A stretch of DNA of 64,000 nt from Povalibacter uvarum (GTDB lineage: Bacteria > Pseudomonadota > Gammaproteobacteria > Steroidobacterales > Steroidobacteraceae). The DNA lies in NCBI RefSeq assembly GCF_014202975.1, contig NZ_JACHHZ010000007.1, positions 137,913 to 201,912 of the forward strand. The letters are read 5' to 3'. The notes under the pieces are model-generated. The model was given only the letters and a program-made list of their open reading frames with translations, ran no database searches and was not told where the DNA came from. Of the stretch, positions 52,942-61,225 are shown piece after piece (positions within the stretch are counted from its first letter, which is position 1; every line of letters starts with the position of its first letter). Position numbers and translations under genes: made by a program.

Positions 52942-55900
52942 ATGCGGATTGCAATCGCCACTGCGGTAGCGGCATGCCTCATGGCCAGCATGGCCAGCGC
53001 GGAAGATGCCAAGCTCTACAACCTCAACATTTCGCGCCAGCCGCTCGACGCGGCGCTGCAGGAGCTTGCGCGCCAGACCGGCCTTCAGGTCGGTCGTTTC
53101 AGTGATGCAGGTCAGGATGAAATCCTCGTCGGTCCGCTGAGCGGCGACTACGCTGCGGACAAGGCGTTGGAAGTGCTGCTCTCGCCAAGCGGATTCACCT
53201 GGCGCGCACTCAATGATCGCGCGTACATCGTACTGACGCCTTCGGATCTGCAGCCTGCGCCAGCGGGAGAACGCGGTCGCGAAACAGTGACGCTGGATCG
53301 TGTCAGCACGACACAGATGCGTCCGATTCGTCTCGCGCAACTCGATACATCGGCAGCTCCGCCGTCGGGCGCGGTAACGGTGCCGCAACGCGCCGCCGCG
53401 GCAGCAAGCGCGGATGCGGAGGAAGCACCTGTTGCCGAAGTCATCGTCACCGGATCGCGTATCCGCACGACGAACCTCGTGAGCTCATCGCCTGTCACCA
53501 CGGTGAATCAGGAAAGCCTCAAGCAGACCGGCACGCAGTCGGTCGAAGCGTATCTCAACACGCTGCCGCAGCTCGTTGCCGGCAACACCAAGTCGAGCAA
53601 CGTGTTCGGCGATGCCGATGCGACCTCGACGCTGAATCTGCGCGGCCTCGGCGCCAAGCGCAGCCTCGTGCTGGTCAACGGCAAGCGCTTCATCGCTTCC
53701 GGCCCCGGCGGCACGGTCGACGTCAACAACATTCCTGCATCGATCGTCGACCGCGTCGAGATCGTGACGGGCGGTGGTTCGGCTGTGTACGGCTCGGACG
53801 CGATGGCCGGTGTCGTCAACTTCATCCTCAAGGACAAGTTCGACGGCATGGAAGTCGAAGGACAATACGGCATCTCCGGCGAAGGAGATGCTTCGGTATG
53901 GAGTGCCTCGACTACGATCGGGGGAACGGGTGAGAGATCCTCGGGCTGGCTGCACATCAGCCACGAAGAGCGTGACCTGCTGCGCGGCAACCAGCGCGAA
54001 CTGTCGCGCTATGCGTTGACAGACAACGGCACCACGTTCGTTCGGACGGGCTCCGCGAGCCGTCGTGGCGGCACGCTGCTTGCGATTCCGACGCCGAACG
54101 GCACTGGCGGCTTCACGAATCGTGACTACGCGCTGGATGATCTCGTGCCGCGTCCGTACGTCGCCGCCCAGGACGCATTCTTCGATGCGACCGGCGACTA
54201 CGCGATCCAGACGCCGCTCGAGCGCACCAACGTCTATGGTCGCGCAACCTTCGATGCGACCGATAACGCGACTGTCTATCTCGAAACGACCTACAACCGC
54301 GTCTTCTCGGCGGCAGCATTGTCGCCGTCGGCACCGAACGTGCGTCAGACCTACAACGCGCCTGCGATGCCTGTAAACGCGTCATGGATCTCTCCTGAGA
54401 TTCGCGCGCTGCTCAACGCGCGTCCCAACCCGAACGCGCCGTTTGCAGTGCGCTTCCTCGTACCTGATTCGTTCCCAAAGCGTGAGATCTCGTTCACGCG
54501 CGATATCTTCCGCGGCATCGGCGGCCTCAAGGGCGAGTGGGATTCGGGCTGGGCTTGGGATGTGAGCTACAGCTACAGCCACCTCAACACGACGGAAGTG
54601 CAGAAGGGCGATGTGTCGCGCCGCATGATCGTCGAAGCCTCGACGCCTGATCCGAATGATCCGACGCGTTGCGCGAATGGCAATCCGGCTTGCTCGCTCA
54701 TCACGAGCCTGACGGACTGGACGCCGGAGCAGGTTGCGTACCTGCGTTCCGACAACGTCAGCACCATCAGCGGTACGGAAGAGATCGCAGCTGCGCAGAT
54801 CACGGGTGATCTGTTCACGCTGCCCGCTGGCGCGGTTTCGACCGCGTTCGGTACGGAGTACCGCCAGGTCTCCAGCCAGGACAACCCTGCACCGATCGTG
54901 CGTGACTTCATCTCGGCAGGTTTCGGCGAGCGCAGCGCGACCTCGGGCTCGTTCGACGTGTGGGAAGCGTACGGCGAAGCGATCGTTCCTCTGATCGCAG
55001 ACAAGCCTTTCATGGACTACGTCGGCCTCGAAGTCGCTGCCCGCTACTCTGACTATTCGCTGGCCGGTGGCGTCAACACGTACAAGGCTGGCGGTGAGTG
55101 GCGTTTCAATCCGACGTGGCGTTTGCGCGGTGTGTATCAGCGCGCCGTTCGTGCACCGAACATCAACGAACTGTTCGGCGGCGCAACGCAGACATTCCCG
55201 CAGACGATCGAGCCCTGCTCTGCGTCCGCGAACCCGACAGGTGCTGTTCGCGATCTGTGTATCGCGCAGGGCATCCCGGCGGATCAGATCGGTGTCTACC
55301 AGCAGAACGGCGCGGCGATCTCCGGGTTGCTGGTGTCGAACCCGGATCTCGAACCGGAAGAGTCGGACACGGTCACGCTCGGTGTCGTCTACACGCCGGA
55401 AGCGCTGCCGCGCCTGAATGTGACGCTCGACTACTACGACATCAAGATCTCGAATGCCATCGAGCGTCTCGCCGGTGGTGCGATCGGCACGCTGAACGCC
55501 TGCTTCGCAAGCCTGGATATCAACAGCCAGTATTGCCAGACGATCCGTCGCTCGCCGAGCAACTATGAGATCGCGGACTTCCGGGTACCACTCGCGAACG
55601 TGGGTGCATTGCGCACGTCCGGCATCGACCTCGCCAGCCAGTACGCCTGGGACTTCGACTTCGGATTCGGCGGCGCCGGATCGCGGTTGCATGTTTCGGC
55701 ACTGGCGACCTGGGTCGAGCAGAACACGTTCCAGGCGAACCCGGATGCGCCGGTCATCGATCGCGTCGGCACGGTCGGCGGCGACACGGCGGCGATTCCG
55801 GAATGGAGAGCGAATACGGACGTGACCTGGGTCACCGGCGACATGCGGTTCACCTGGAGCACGCAGTACCTCTCGTCAGTGAAGGATCGCAAGTACGCGA

Positions 55901-56145
55901 ATGCGCTCGCCGCGGGCAGCGCGAATCCGACGGCGGGTATCACGAATCCGGAAGTGCCGGCCTACTGGTATCACAACTTCAATGTCGCCTATGACCTGGG
56001 CAAGTACTCGGTCTACGGCGGTGTCCGCAACGCCTTCGACAAGCAGGCTCCGCTGCTGTCCTCGCCCATCGAAGGCAACACTGACCAGAACACGTACGAC
56101 GTCATCGGCCGCTACTTCTATCTCGGCGCCTCGGTGGAGTTCTGA
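52942..56145 (+). CDS. TonB-dependent receptor with N-terminal STN signalling domain
   Basis: A 1067-residue receptor. The signal peptide ends near MASAE. An STN domain (about 25-110; LNISRQPLDAALQELARQTG) is the part that signals to FecR. A plug domain (about 165-300; VAEVIVTGSRIRTTNLVSSS, then VDRVEIVTGGGSAVYGSDAM) and a long barrel follow, ending in YFYLGASVEF. Together with the ECF sigma factor and FecR this makes a complete cell-surface signalling system. It starts the run of TPR, M19 and TPR genes, spaced 3 bases or overlapping. Confidence 0.95.
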   Translation: MRIAIATAVAACLMASMASAEDAKLYNLNISRQPLDAALQELARQTGLQVGRFSDAGQDEILVGPLSGDYAADKALEVLLSPSGFTWRALNDRAYIVLTPSDLQPAPAGERGRETVTLDRVSTTQMRPIRLAQLDTSAAPPSGAVTVPQRAAAAASADAEEAPVAEVIVTGSRIRTTNLVSSSPVTTVNQESLKQTGTQSVEAYLNTLPQLVAGNTKSSNVFGDADATSTLNLRGLGAKRSLVLVNGKRFIASGPGGTVDVNNIPASIVDRVEIVTGGGSAVYGSDAMAGVVNFILKDKFDGMEVEGQYGISGEGDASVWSASTTIGGTGERSSGWLHISHEERDLLRGNQRELSRYALTDNGTTFVRTGSASRRGGTLLAIPTPNGTGGFTNRDYALDDLVPRPYVAAQDAFFDATGDYAIQTPLERTNVYGRATFDATDNATVYLETTYNRVFSAAALSPSAPNVRQTYNAPAMPVNASWISPEIRALLNARPNPNAPFAVRFLVPDSFPKREISFTRDIFRGIGGLKGEWDSGWAWDVSYSYSHLNTTEVQKGDVSRRMIVEASTPDPNDPTRCANGNPACSLITSLTDWTPEQVAYLRSDNVSTISGTEEIAAAQITGDLFTLPAGAVSTAFGTEYRQVSSQDNPAPIVRDFISAGFGERSATSGSFDVWEAYGEAIVPLIADKPFMDYVGLEVAARYSDYSLAGGVNTYKAGGEWRFNPTWRLRGVYQRAVRAPNINELFGGATQTFPQTIEPCSASANPTGAVRDLCIAQGIPADQIGVYQQNGAAISGLLVSNPDLEPEESDTVTLGVVYTPEALPRLNVTLDYYDIKISNAIERLAGGAIGTLNACFASLDINSQYCQTIRRSPSNYEIADFRVPLANVGALRTSGIDLASQYAWDFDFGFGGAGSRLHVSALATWVEQNTFQANPDAPVIDRVGTVGGDTAAIPEWRANTDVTWVTGDMRFTWSTQYLSSVKDRKYANALAAGSANPTAGITNPEVPAYWYHNFNVAYDLGKYSVYGGVRNAFDKQAPLLSSPIEGNTDQNTYDVIGRYFYLGASVEF

Positions 56146-56148
56146 TCG

Positions 56149-57069
56149 ATGCGCATCCTGCTGCCGCTCGTCGCCGCGCTTGCGGCGACGGGCTTCGCGG
56201 ATTCATCCGCGGCGGAGCCGGTCGCGAAGCACAAATCCCTGATCGGGACTGAGCTTCGCGATCCGGACTGGAGCCCGGCCACGCGCGCGATGCTGGAGAA
56301 GGATCTCCTGATCGCACAGAAAACGATGGAGATCGCGCCTGAGCGGGAAGACTCCTATATCTGGCTGGGACGGCGTTTTGCGTATCTGAATCGCTTCGAC
56401 GAAGCGATCGACGCTTTCACCGTCGGCCTCGGGAAATTTCCGGACAGCTACAAGCTGCTGCGTTTTCGCGGACGAAAGTACGCGCGCACGCGCCAGTTCG
56501 AGCTTGCGATTGCGGACTATCGGCGCGGCGTCGAGTTGATGCAGGGCATTGAAGACAGCTACGAGCCTGACGGCATCGTCAACAAGCGCAACCAGTTCCT
56601 CGGTTCGTACCGCGGCAACATGCACTACTACCTGGGGCAGACGCTCTGGGCGGTAGGAGACTATGCGGGCACGCTGCAGGGCATGGAGCGATCGATCAGC
56701 GAGCCGCTGGTCCAGAATCCGGATCACACGGTCGCTACGACGTACTGGCGATATCTCGCCCTGCGAAAGCTCGGGCGGACAGCGGAAGCGAACGAGCTCG
56801 TTCGCAAGATCCCCGGCGATCTCAAGCTGCTGGAGAACGACGGCTACTACGATGGCGTCAAGTTCATGCAAGGCGTGCTCGATGCGAAGAGCGTGATCGC
56901 GAAGGGCGATGCAATCAGCTCGTTCGCCGTCGCCATGGACTATCACTTCCGCGGCCAGCACGCCGAAGCGGAACGTACGTGGACCGACATCATCACCAAG
57001 ACGCCGCAGGGCTTCTGGCCCGCGGAGACCGAGTTGCTCGCGTCGCGGGCACGCCGAGGTGCCAAATGA
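56149..57069 (+). CDS. Exported TPR protein, related to 58327-59319
   Basis: A 306-residue exported protein with a signal peptide (about 1-22). Tetratricopeptide-type helical repeats fill the body (YIWLGRRFAYLNRFDEAIDAF; LLRFRGRKYARTRQFELAIADY; YYLGQTLWAVGDYAGTLQGM). It lacks other motifs. It is related to the gene at 58327-59319, and the two flank the M19-like gene. It starts 3 bases after the TonB receptor stop and overlaps the M19-like gene by 4 bases. A periplasmic scaffold for the substrate imported by the receptor is possible. Confidence 0.85.
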   Translation: MRILLPLVAALAATGFADSSAAEPVAKHKSLIGTELRDPDWSPATRAMLEKDLLIAQKTMEIAPEREDSYIWLGRRFAYLNRFDEAIDAFTVGLGKFPDSYKLLRFRGRKYARTRQFELAIADYRRGVELMQGIEDSYEPDGIVNKRNQFLGSYRGNMHYYLGQTLWAVGDYAGTLQGMERSISEPLVQNPDHTVATTYWRYLALRKLGRTAEANELVRKIPGDLKLLENDGYYDGVKFMQGVLDAKSVIAKGDAISSFAVAMDYHFRGQHAEAERTWTDIITKTPQGFWPAETELLASRARRGAK

Positions 57070-58157
57070 GCAGCCAGATGAATGGTTCGTGGACACGTCG
57101 CGCCGCCCTCGGCGCTATTGCTGGAGCGGTCGCTGCAGCATCCACACCGCGCACGTTGTGGGCCGCGAGCGGGCAGGGTGGCTCGCCGATCTTCGATGCG
57201 CTCGGTGAGATCCGCACGGTCTATACGCCTGCATTGCTCGATGACATCATCGCGAGCGGTACGCGCGCCATCTCGATCACACTGACGGATCCGAAGGTCG
57301 GTGTCGACGAGGCGCTCGATCTGCTGCTCCTGGACATCTCGGCGTACAACCGCTACCTCAAGTCGCTGCCGAATCACTTCATCCTGGCTCGCAGCATTGC
57401 GGACGTCGATCGCGCAGCGCGCGAGCGCAAGCTGGCGGTGTTCTACAACATCCAGGACTCCAATCCGGTTGCGCGCGATCTCGATCGCGTGGCCGTGCTG
57501 CGAGGGTTGGGTCTCACAAGCATCCAGCTCACCTACAACACCCAGAACTACTCCGGCGCCGGCTGCTTCGTGGAGAATGATCCGGGCGTCACGCCGTTCG
57601 GCCGCGAGCTCATTGCGCGCATGGAGAAGGAGCGCGTGCTGCTCGATCTGTCGCATGCAGGCATGAAGACAATGGCCGACGCCGTGGCGGCCGCAAAGCG
57701 GCCGATGATCATTTCTCACACGGCGTGCAAAGCATTGCGTCCGCATCGTCGCAACACTACCGACGAGAATATGCGCGCGATCGCGAAGAAGGGTGGTGTC
57801 GTCGGCATCACTCAGATCCGCACCTTCCTGACGGACGCGAAGAAGGACAACCTCGAGGTCTACTTCGAGCACATCGTGCACGCCGTGAAAGTGGCGGGCA
57901 TCGAGCACATCGGCATCGGCAGCGACCGCGATCACCGCGTCATTCCTGACACCGAGGAAGAGCTGAAGATCCTGCTGCAGGAAGAAGGATCGCAGATCAA
58001 GCCGACGGACTGGCCGCTCTATCTCGAGAAGCTCAACGGGCCGCGACGCATGGAAGTCGTGCACGACGGGCTCAAGCGGCACAAGTTCCCGGCGTCGGAT
58101 ATCGACAGGATCATGGGCGGGAACTTGTACCGTCTTTACAAGGAAGTCGTGGGTTAA
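57066..58157 (+). CDS. M19 membrane dipeptidase-like protein with degenerate metal site, Tat-exported
   Basis: A 363-residue protein starting at the ATG that overlaps the previous stop. A twin-arginine signal (SWTRRAALGA) precedes the M19 domain. Two His ligands are kept (H197 in DLSHAG and H218 in ISHTAC), and an Asp of GIGSDRD is also present. But the usual N-terminal H-x-D is absent (residues 41-48 read PIFDALGE) and the bridging Glu is not evident (YNIQDS near 128). It may have a changed or missing metal site. It lies between two related TPR genes. Confidence 0.8.
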   Translation: MSSQMNGSWTRRAALGAIAGAVAAASTPRTLWAASGQGGSPIFDALGEIRTVYTPALLDDIIASGTRAISITLTDPKVGVDEALDLLLLDISAYNRYLKSLPNHFILARSIADVDRAARERKLAVFYNIQDSNPVARDLDRVAVLRGLGLTSIQLTYNTQNYSGAGCFVENDPGVTPFGRELIARMEKERVLLDLSHAGMKTMADAVAAAKRPMIISHTACKALRPHRRNTTDENMRAIAKKGGVVGITQIRTFLTDAKKDNLEVYFEHIVHAVKVAGIEHIGIGSDRDHRVIPDTEEELKILLQEEGSQIKPTDWPLYLEKLNGPRRMEVVHDGLKRHKFPASDIDRIMGGNLYRLYKEVVG

Positions 58158-58167
58158 GTTGACCAGG

Positions 58168-58253
58168 AATGGATCCCCGCTTTCGCGGGGATGACGATCG
58201 CCGTCGCCGAGGTGACGACCTCGCAGTCATTCCCGCGAAAGCGGGAATCCATC
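58168..58253. repeat. REP-like palindrome pair
   Basis: Two oppositely oriented units, 58168-58196 and 58226-58253, with cores CCCCGCTTTCGCGGGG and TCCCGCGAAAGCGGGA. They fill the gap between the M19-like gene and the TPR gene. Confidence 0.8.
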
Positions 58254-58326
58254 TTCGTGTCCGTATCCTCGGAGAATCGATTTCGCGGCGCAGTTCATCG
58301 CGCCAGGCTACAAGGGGAAATTCAGC

Positions 58327-59319
58327 ATGAGATTCAGCAAGAGCTTGTTCATCGGCGTCGCCGCGGTCGCGGCGATGGGGTCCGCCGTTGCTGCCGAGCA
58401 AGGGCCGCGCGTGTTGCAGGGCAAGTCGCTGTTCGGCGAGCAGCTCTATACGACCGGCCCGAATCCGGTGAACGTCGCGCCCACGGATACGCTGCTGCGT
58501 GCCGTGGCCGAGGCGAAGACAGCCTACGAGACCAACCTCACGATCGACTCCGCGACCTGGTACGGACGCCTTCTGGGCTACCAGGGACTGATGCGCGAAG
58601 CGATCGCCGTCTACACCGCCGGCCTCAAGAAATATCCGAACTCGGCGAAACTGCTGCGCCATCGGGCGCATCGCTATTTCAACCTGCGCGAGTTCGATCG
58701 TTCGGTCGAGGACGGCTTGCGGTCCGCCGCGCTGTACGAGAACAAGCCGCTCGAGCGCGAGAAGCTGGGCCCGGACTATTTTCCGAGCACGCCGGACGTC
58801 GTGCAGTTCTATCTCTACTATCACCTGGGCCATGCGTTCCTCGCGAAGCATGACTACAAGCAGGCGGCGCACTGGTTCGATCGCTCGCGTCAGGTCGGAG
58901 CCGGCGTCGGTGAAGCGAGCAGCATCACAGCCGGTACTTACTGGCAGTACATCTCCCTCGCGCGCGGCACGCAGTTCGATGCTGCCCAGGCGCTCCTCGA
59001 CGGTTACACGATGGATCTGGTCGATCTCAAGGACAACCTCGAATCGAACAACTACTTCGAAGGCCTGCAGCTCTTCAAGCACCGCCGCGATCCGTCGTCC
59101 TTCTTCGACGACAAGGACAGCGGCAAGGCGTTCAGCACGTCGGACGGCATCAAGTCGAGCACGAGCTTCTCGCTCGCGAACTACTACCTGATTCAGGGCC
59201 GCGCGGCCGAGGCCAAGGATCACCTGCGTCGGGCGATGCAGATCGATACCTGGAGCTTCTTTGCGCGCGTACAGGCGGAAGCGGACTGGATTCTGGTGTA
59301 CGGGGAAGAAAAGCCCTGA
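58327..59319 (+). CDS. Exported TPR protein, related to 56149-57069
   Basis: A 330-residue exported protein with a signal peptide ending near VAAEQ. Helical repeats are of TPR type (WYGRLLGYQGLMREAIAVYTAGL; LYYHLGHAFLAKHDYKQAAHWF; ANYYLIQGRAAEAKDHLRRAMQ). The family relation to the gene at 56149 is clear from the matching KLLRHRAHRYFNLREFDRSV / KLLRFRGRKYARTRQFELAI segments. AAGGGG lies upstream of the ATG. The REP pair separates it from the M19-like gene, so it may have its own transcript. Confidence 0.85.
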   Translation: MRFSKSLFIGVAAVAAMGSAVAAEQGPRVLQGKSLFGEQLYTTGPNPVNVAPTDTLLRAVAEAKTAYETNLTIDSATWYGRLLGYQGLMREAIAVYTAGLKKYPNSAKLLRHRAHRYFNLREFDRSVEDGLRSAALYENKPLEREKLGPDYFPSTPDVVQFYLYYHLGHAFLAKHDYKQAAHWFDRSRQVGAGVGEASSITAGTYWQYISLARGTQFDAAQALLDGYTMDLVDLKDNLESNNYFEGLQLFKHRRDPSSFFDDKDSGKAFSTSDGIKSSTSFSLANYYLIQGRAAEAKDHLRRAMQIDTWSFFARVQAEADWILVYGEEKP

Positions 59320-59371
59320 GGCTAGCCGGCCAGCAATGAGCTGTTAGCCAGAATCTAGAGAGGAGTTCTTG

Positions 59372-59455
59372 CTGTGGGTCCGGCTTTAGCCGGACGTCAT
59401 CGCGTCACGCGATCTGGGCCTTCGGCCTGACGTCCGGCAAAAGTCGGACCCACAG
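59372..59455. repeat. 28-bp inverted repeat next to the amidohydrolase stop
   Basis: Arms 59372-59399 and 59428-59455 are inverted copies with two mismatches. Bases 59376-59399 match the repeat at 33881-33904. The element ends 2 bases from the amidohydrolase stop (59458), so it could also act as that gene's 3' hairpin. Confidence 0.75.
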
Positions 59456-59457
59456 TG

Positions 59458-60909
59458 CTATCGGATCCGCAGCGCCGAACGATCGATCGGCGTGCCGCGC
59501 TGAATGACGTGCGCGATCCGCCGGGTGTTCATGATGTCGGCGAGCGGGTCGCCGTCGAGAATCAGCAGGTCCGCGGCCTGGCCGGGCTGGATCGATCCCC
59601 ACTCGTTTTCTTCCTTCAGGAATTTCGCCGCGTTGACAGTGGCTGCCGCGAGTGCGTCCATCGGCGCAACGCCGGCTTCGACCATCAATCGCAATTCCTG
59701 GTGCGTCCCGTAGCCGGGAAAAGCAAACGCATTGCCCGTATCCGTGCCAGTGACCAGCAGCGCGCCTGCCCGCTGGGCGTCACGCACGTGATCGAGGATC
59801 GGGCGCAGCCCGCTCTTGCCGAAGAACTCCTGTTCGCGGGCGAAGATTTTCGGAGCGTTCTGCATCGACGCTGCTTCCGCGTCCGTCAGTGTTTCGCGCA
59901 GGAACGCGTCGTTCATGCGATCGGGATCGGCGCTCCAGTTCAGGAAGCCGTCGTACAGGTCGAGTGTGACGACATAGAAGAAGCCGGCTGCACCCATTCG
60001 CTGATGCAACTCCGCGTCGAACGGCCCGGTGATGATCGAATGCGCGGCGGCATCGACGCCCGTGCGAAGACATACATCGAGCTCATCTCGCGACGATACG
60101 TGCGCGATCACGGGAATCTTCGCAGCGTGCGCTTCTTCCACGGCGGCACGCACGATCTCTTCGGACATCTGGGGATGGTCGTCACCGAAAGGACCGGGTC
60201 CCGATTCGATCGTGAGCTTGATGGCATCGGCGCCCCACGATGCGAGTCGCTTCACCTCGGTCCGCACTTCGTCGGCGGTACGAACGAGCGTGATGGCTCT
60301 CAGCGGCATCAGATCGATCGGCCCCTGTTCGGGTGCGGCGGCAACGGTCTCGGCAATCTTCTTCCGCAGGTCCGGCGGGAAGATCGTCGTCGTGGGGTGC
60401 GATCCGGGGACCGTGAGCAACGAGCCGACTGCGTAGAGCTTCGGTCCCTGCCACGTCCCGTCAGCGAGCTTGCCGCGGTACGAATCGATTTCCGCGGGCG
60501 ACGCGCCGTTTGACCCCATGTTCAGAATGCGAGTGATGCCGTAGTAAAGATTGCGGGCCAGCGTCTGCTCGACGATGTTCCCGCTTTCCGCGAACGTGCC
60601 GTTGCCCCAATGAACGTGAAGGTCGGCGAAGGCCGGGACGACGCTCCTGCCGGCGGCATCGATCGTTTGCATTGCCTTCAGGGTGGGTGAGAGCGAGGGT
60701 GCGACTTCGACGATCCGGCCATCGTCGATCGCGATGACGGCGCCTTCCAGAACGCTCCTGGAGCCCGGGTCGATCACCTTCGCATTCGCAATGACGAGAT
60801 CGATCTCGCGTGGCGCTTCAGCTTTCTGGCTGCAGCCCGCGGCGCAGACCAGCGCGACGGCCAGAAGGAGGTGCAGCCGGAGGGGTTGGGTCGCATCAGC
60901 GAAGGGCAT
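59458..60909 (-). CDS. Amidohydrolase family lipoprotein
   Basis: A 483-residue amidohydrolase. The N-terminus carries a lipoprotein signal with lipobox VCAAGC. The metal-binding HxH is in PAFADLHVHWG (about 95-105). Further ligand-region motifs are IPVIAHVSSRDEL and DAAAHSIITG, and GTDTGNAFAFPGYG carries the late Asp. The family splits cyclic amides, peptides and related bonds; substrate unknown. It is convergent with the TPR gene and diverges from the siderophore-type receptor. Confidence 0.88.
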   Translation of the reverse strand: MPFADATQPLRLHLLLAVALVCAAGCSQKAEAPREIDLVIANAKVIDPGSRSVLEGAVIAIDDGRIVEVAPSLSPTLKAMQTIDAAGRSVVPAFADLHVHWGNGTFAESGNIVEQTLARNLYYGITRILNMGSNGASPAEIDSYRGKLADGTWQGPKLYAVGSLLTVPGSHPTTTIFPPDLRKKIAETVAAAPEQGPIDLMPLRAITLVRTADEVRTEVKRLASWGADAIKLTIESGPGPFGDDHPQMSEEIVRAAVEEAHAAKIPVIAHVSSRDELDVCLRTGVDAAAHSIITGPFDAELHQRMGAAGFFYVVTLDLYDGFLNWSADPDRMNDAFLRETLTDAEAASMQNAPKIFAREQEFFGKSGLRPILDHVRDAQRAGALLVTGTDTGNAFAFPGYGTHQELRLMVEAGVAPMDALAAATVNAAKFLKEENEWGSIQPGQAADLLILDGDPLADIMNTRRIAHVIQRGTPIDRSALRIR

Positions 60910-61225
60910 GAGTTTGTTCTCGTTATAGGGGGCAGGACGCGCAGCCTAACAGCGCCCGCACGGTGATGGCATTTCAGGCAGGCGGGAGATGGATACCCCG
61001 TTTCGTGCGTATGACGGACTTACGCCTGGGCCATCTTGGCCGGAAAGATGAGAATCGTTATCATCTCGACCGCCGCGCGCCTTGCATGAAGGCCGATGCG
61101 GCAACCCAGCCAGCCGCCTGTCCCGCCGGGACACGCAAGCCAGCCATCAATCGCAGCGCGCTGGCCCTGTTTCATTCCATTTCTCCAGCGCCTCTGCCGC
61201 CGACAACGATAAGGGAGAGGCTCCG
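60910..61225. other. 316-base divergent promoter region with Fur box
   Basis: This gap lies between the reversed amidohydrolase gene and the siderophore-type receptor. It holds the Fur box at 61049-61063 and a decayed REP-like stretch at about 60973-61018 (ATGGATACCCC...). No gene is seen. Confidence 0.6.
61049..61063 (+). promoter_or_regulatory. Fur box
   Basis: TGAGAATCGTTATCA fits the 7-1-7 Fur consensus TGANAATNATTNTCA with a single mismatch. It lies 163 bases before the ATG of the siderophore-type receptor and suggests iron-dependent repression. Confidence 0.75.

Noticed and set aside
54382-55692. 436-codon minus-strand frame inside the STN-domain receptor
   Set aside because: Antisense shadow of the receptor barrel with no recognised motif.
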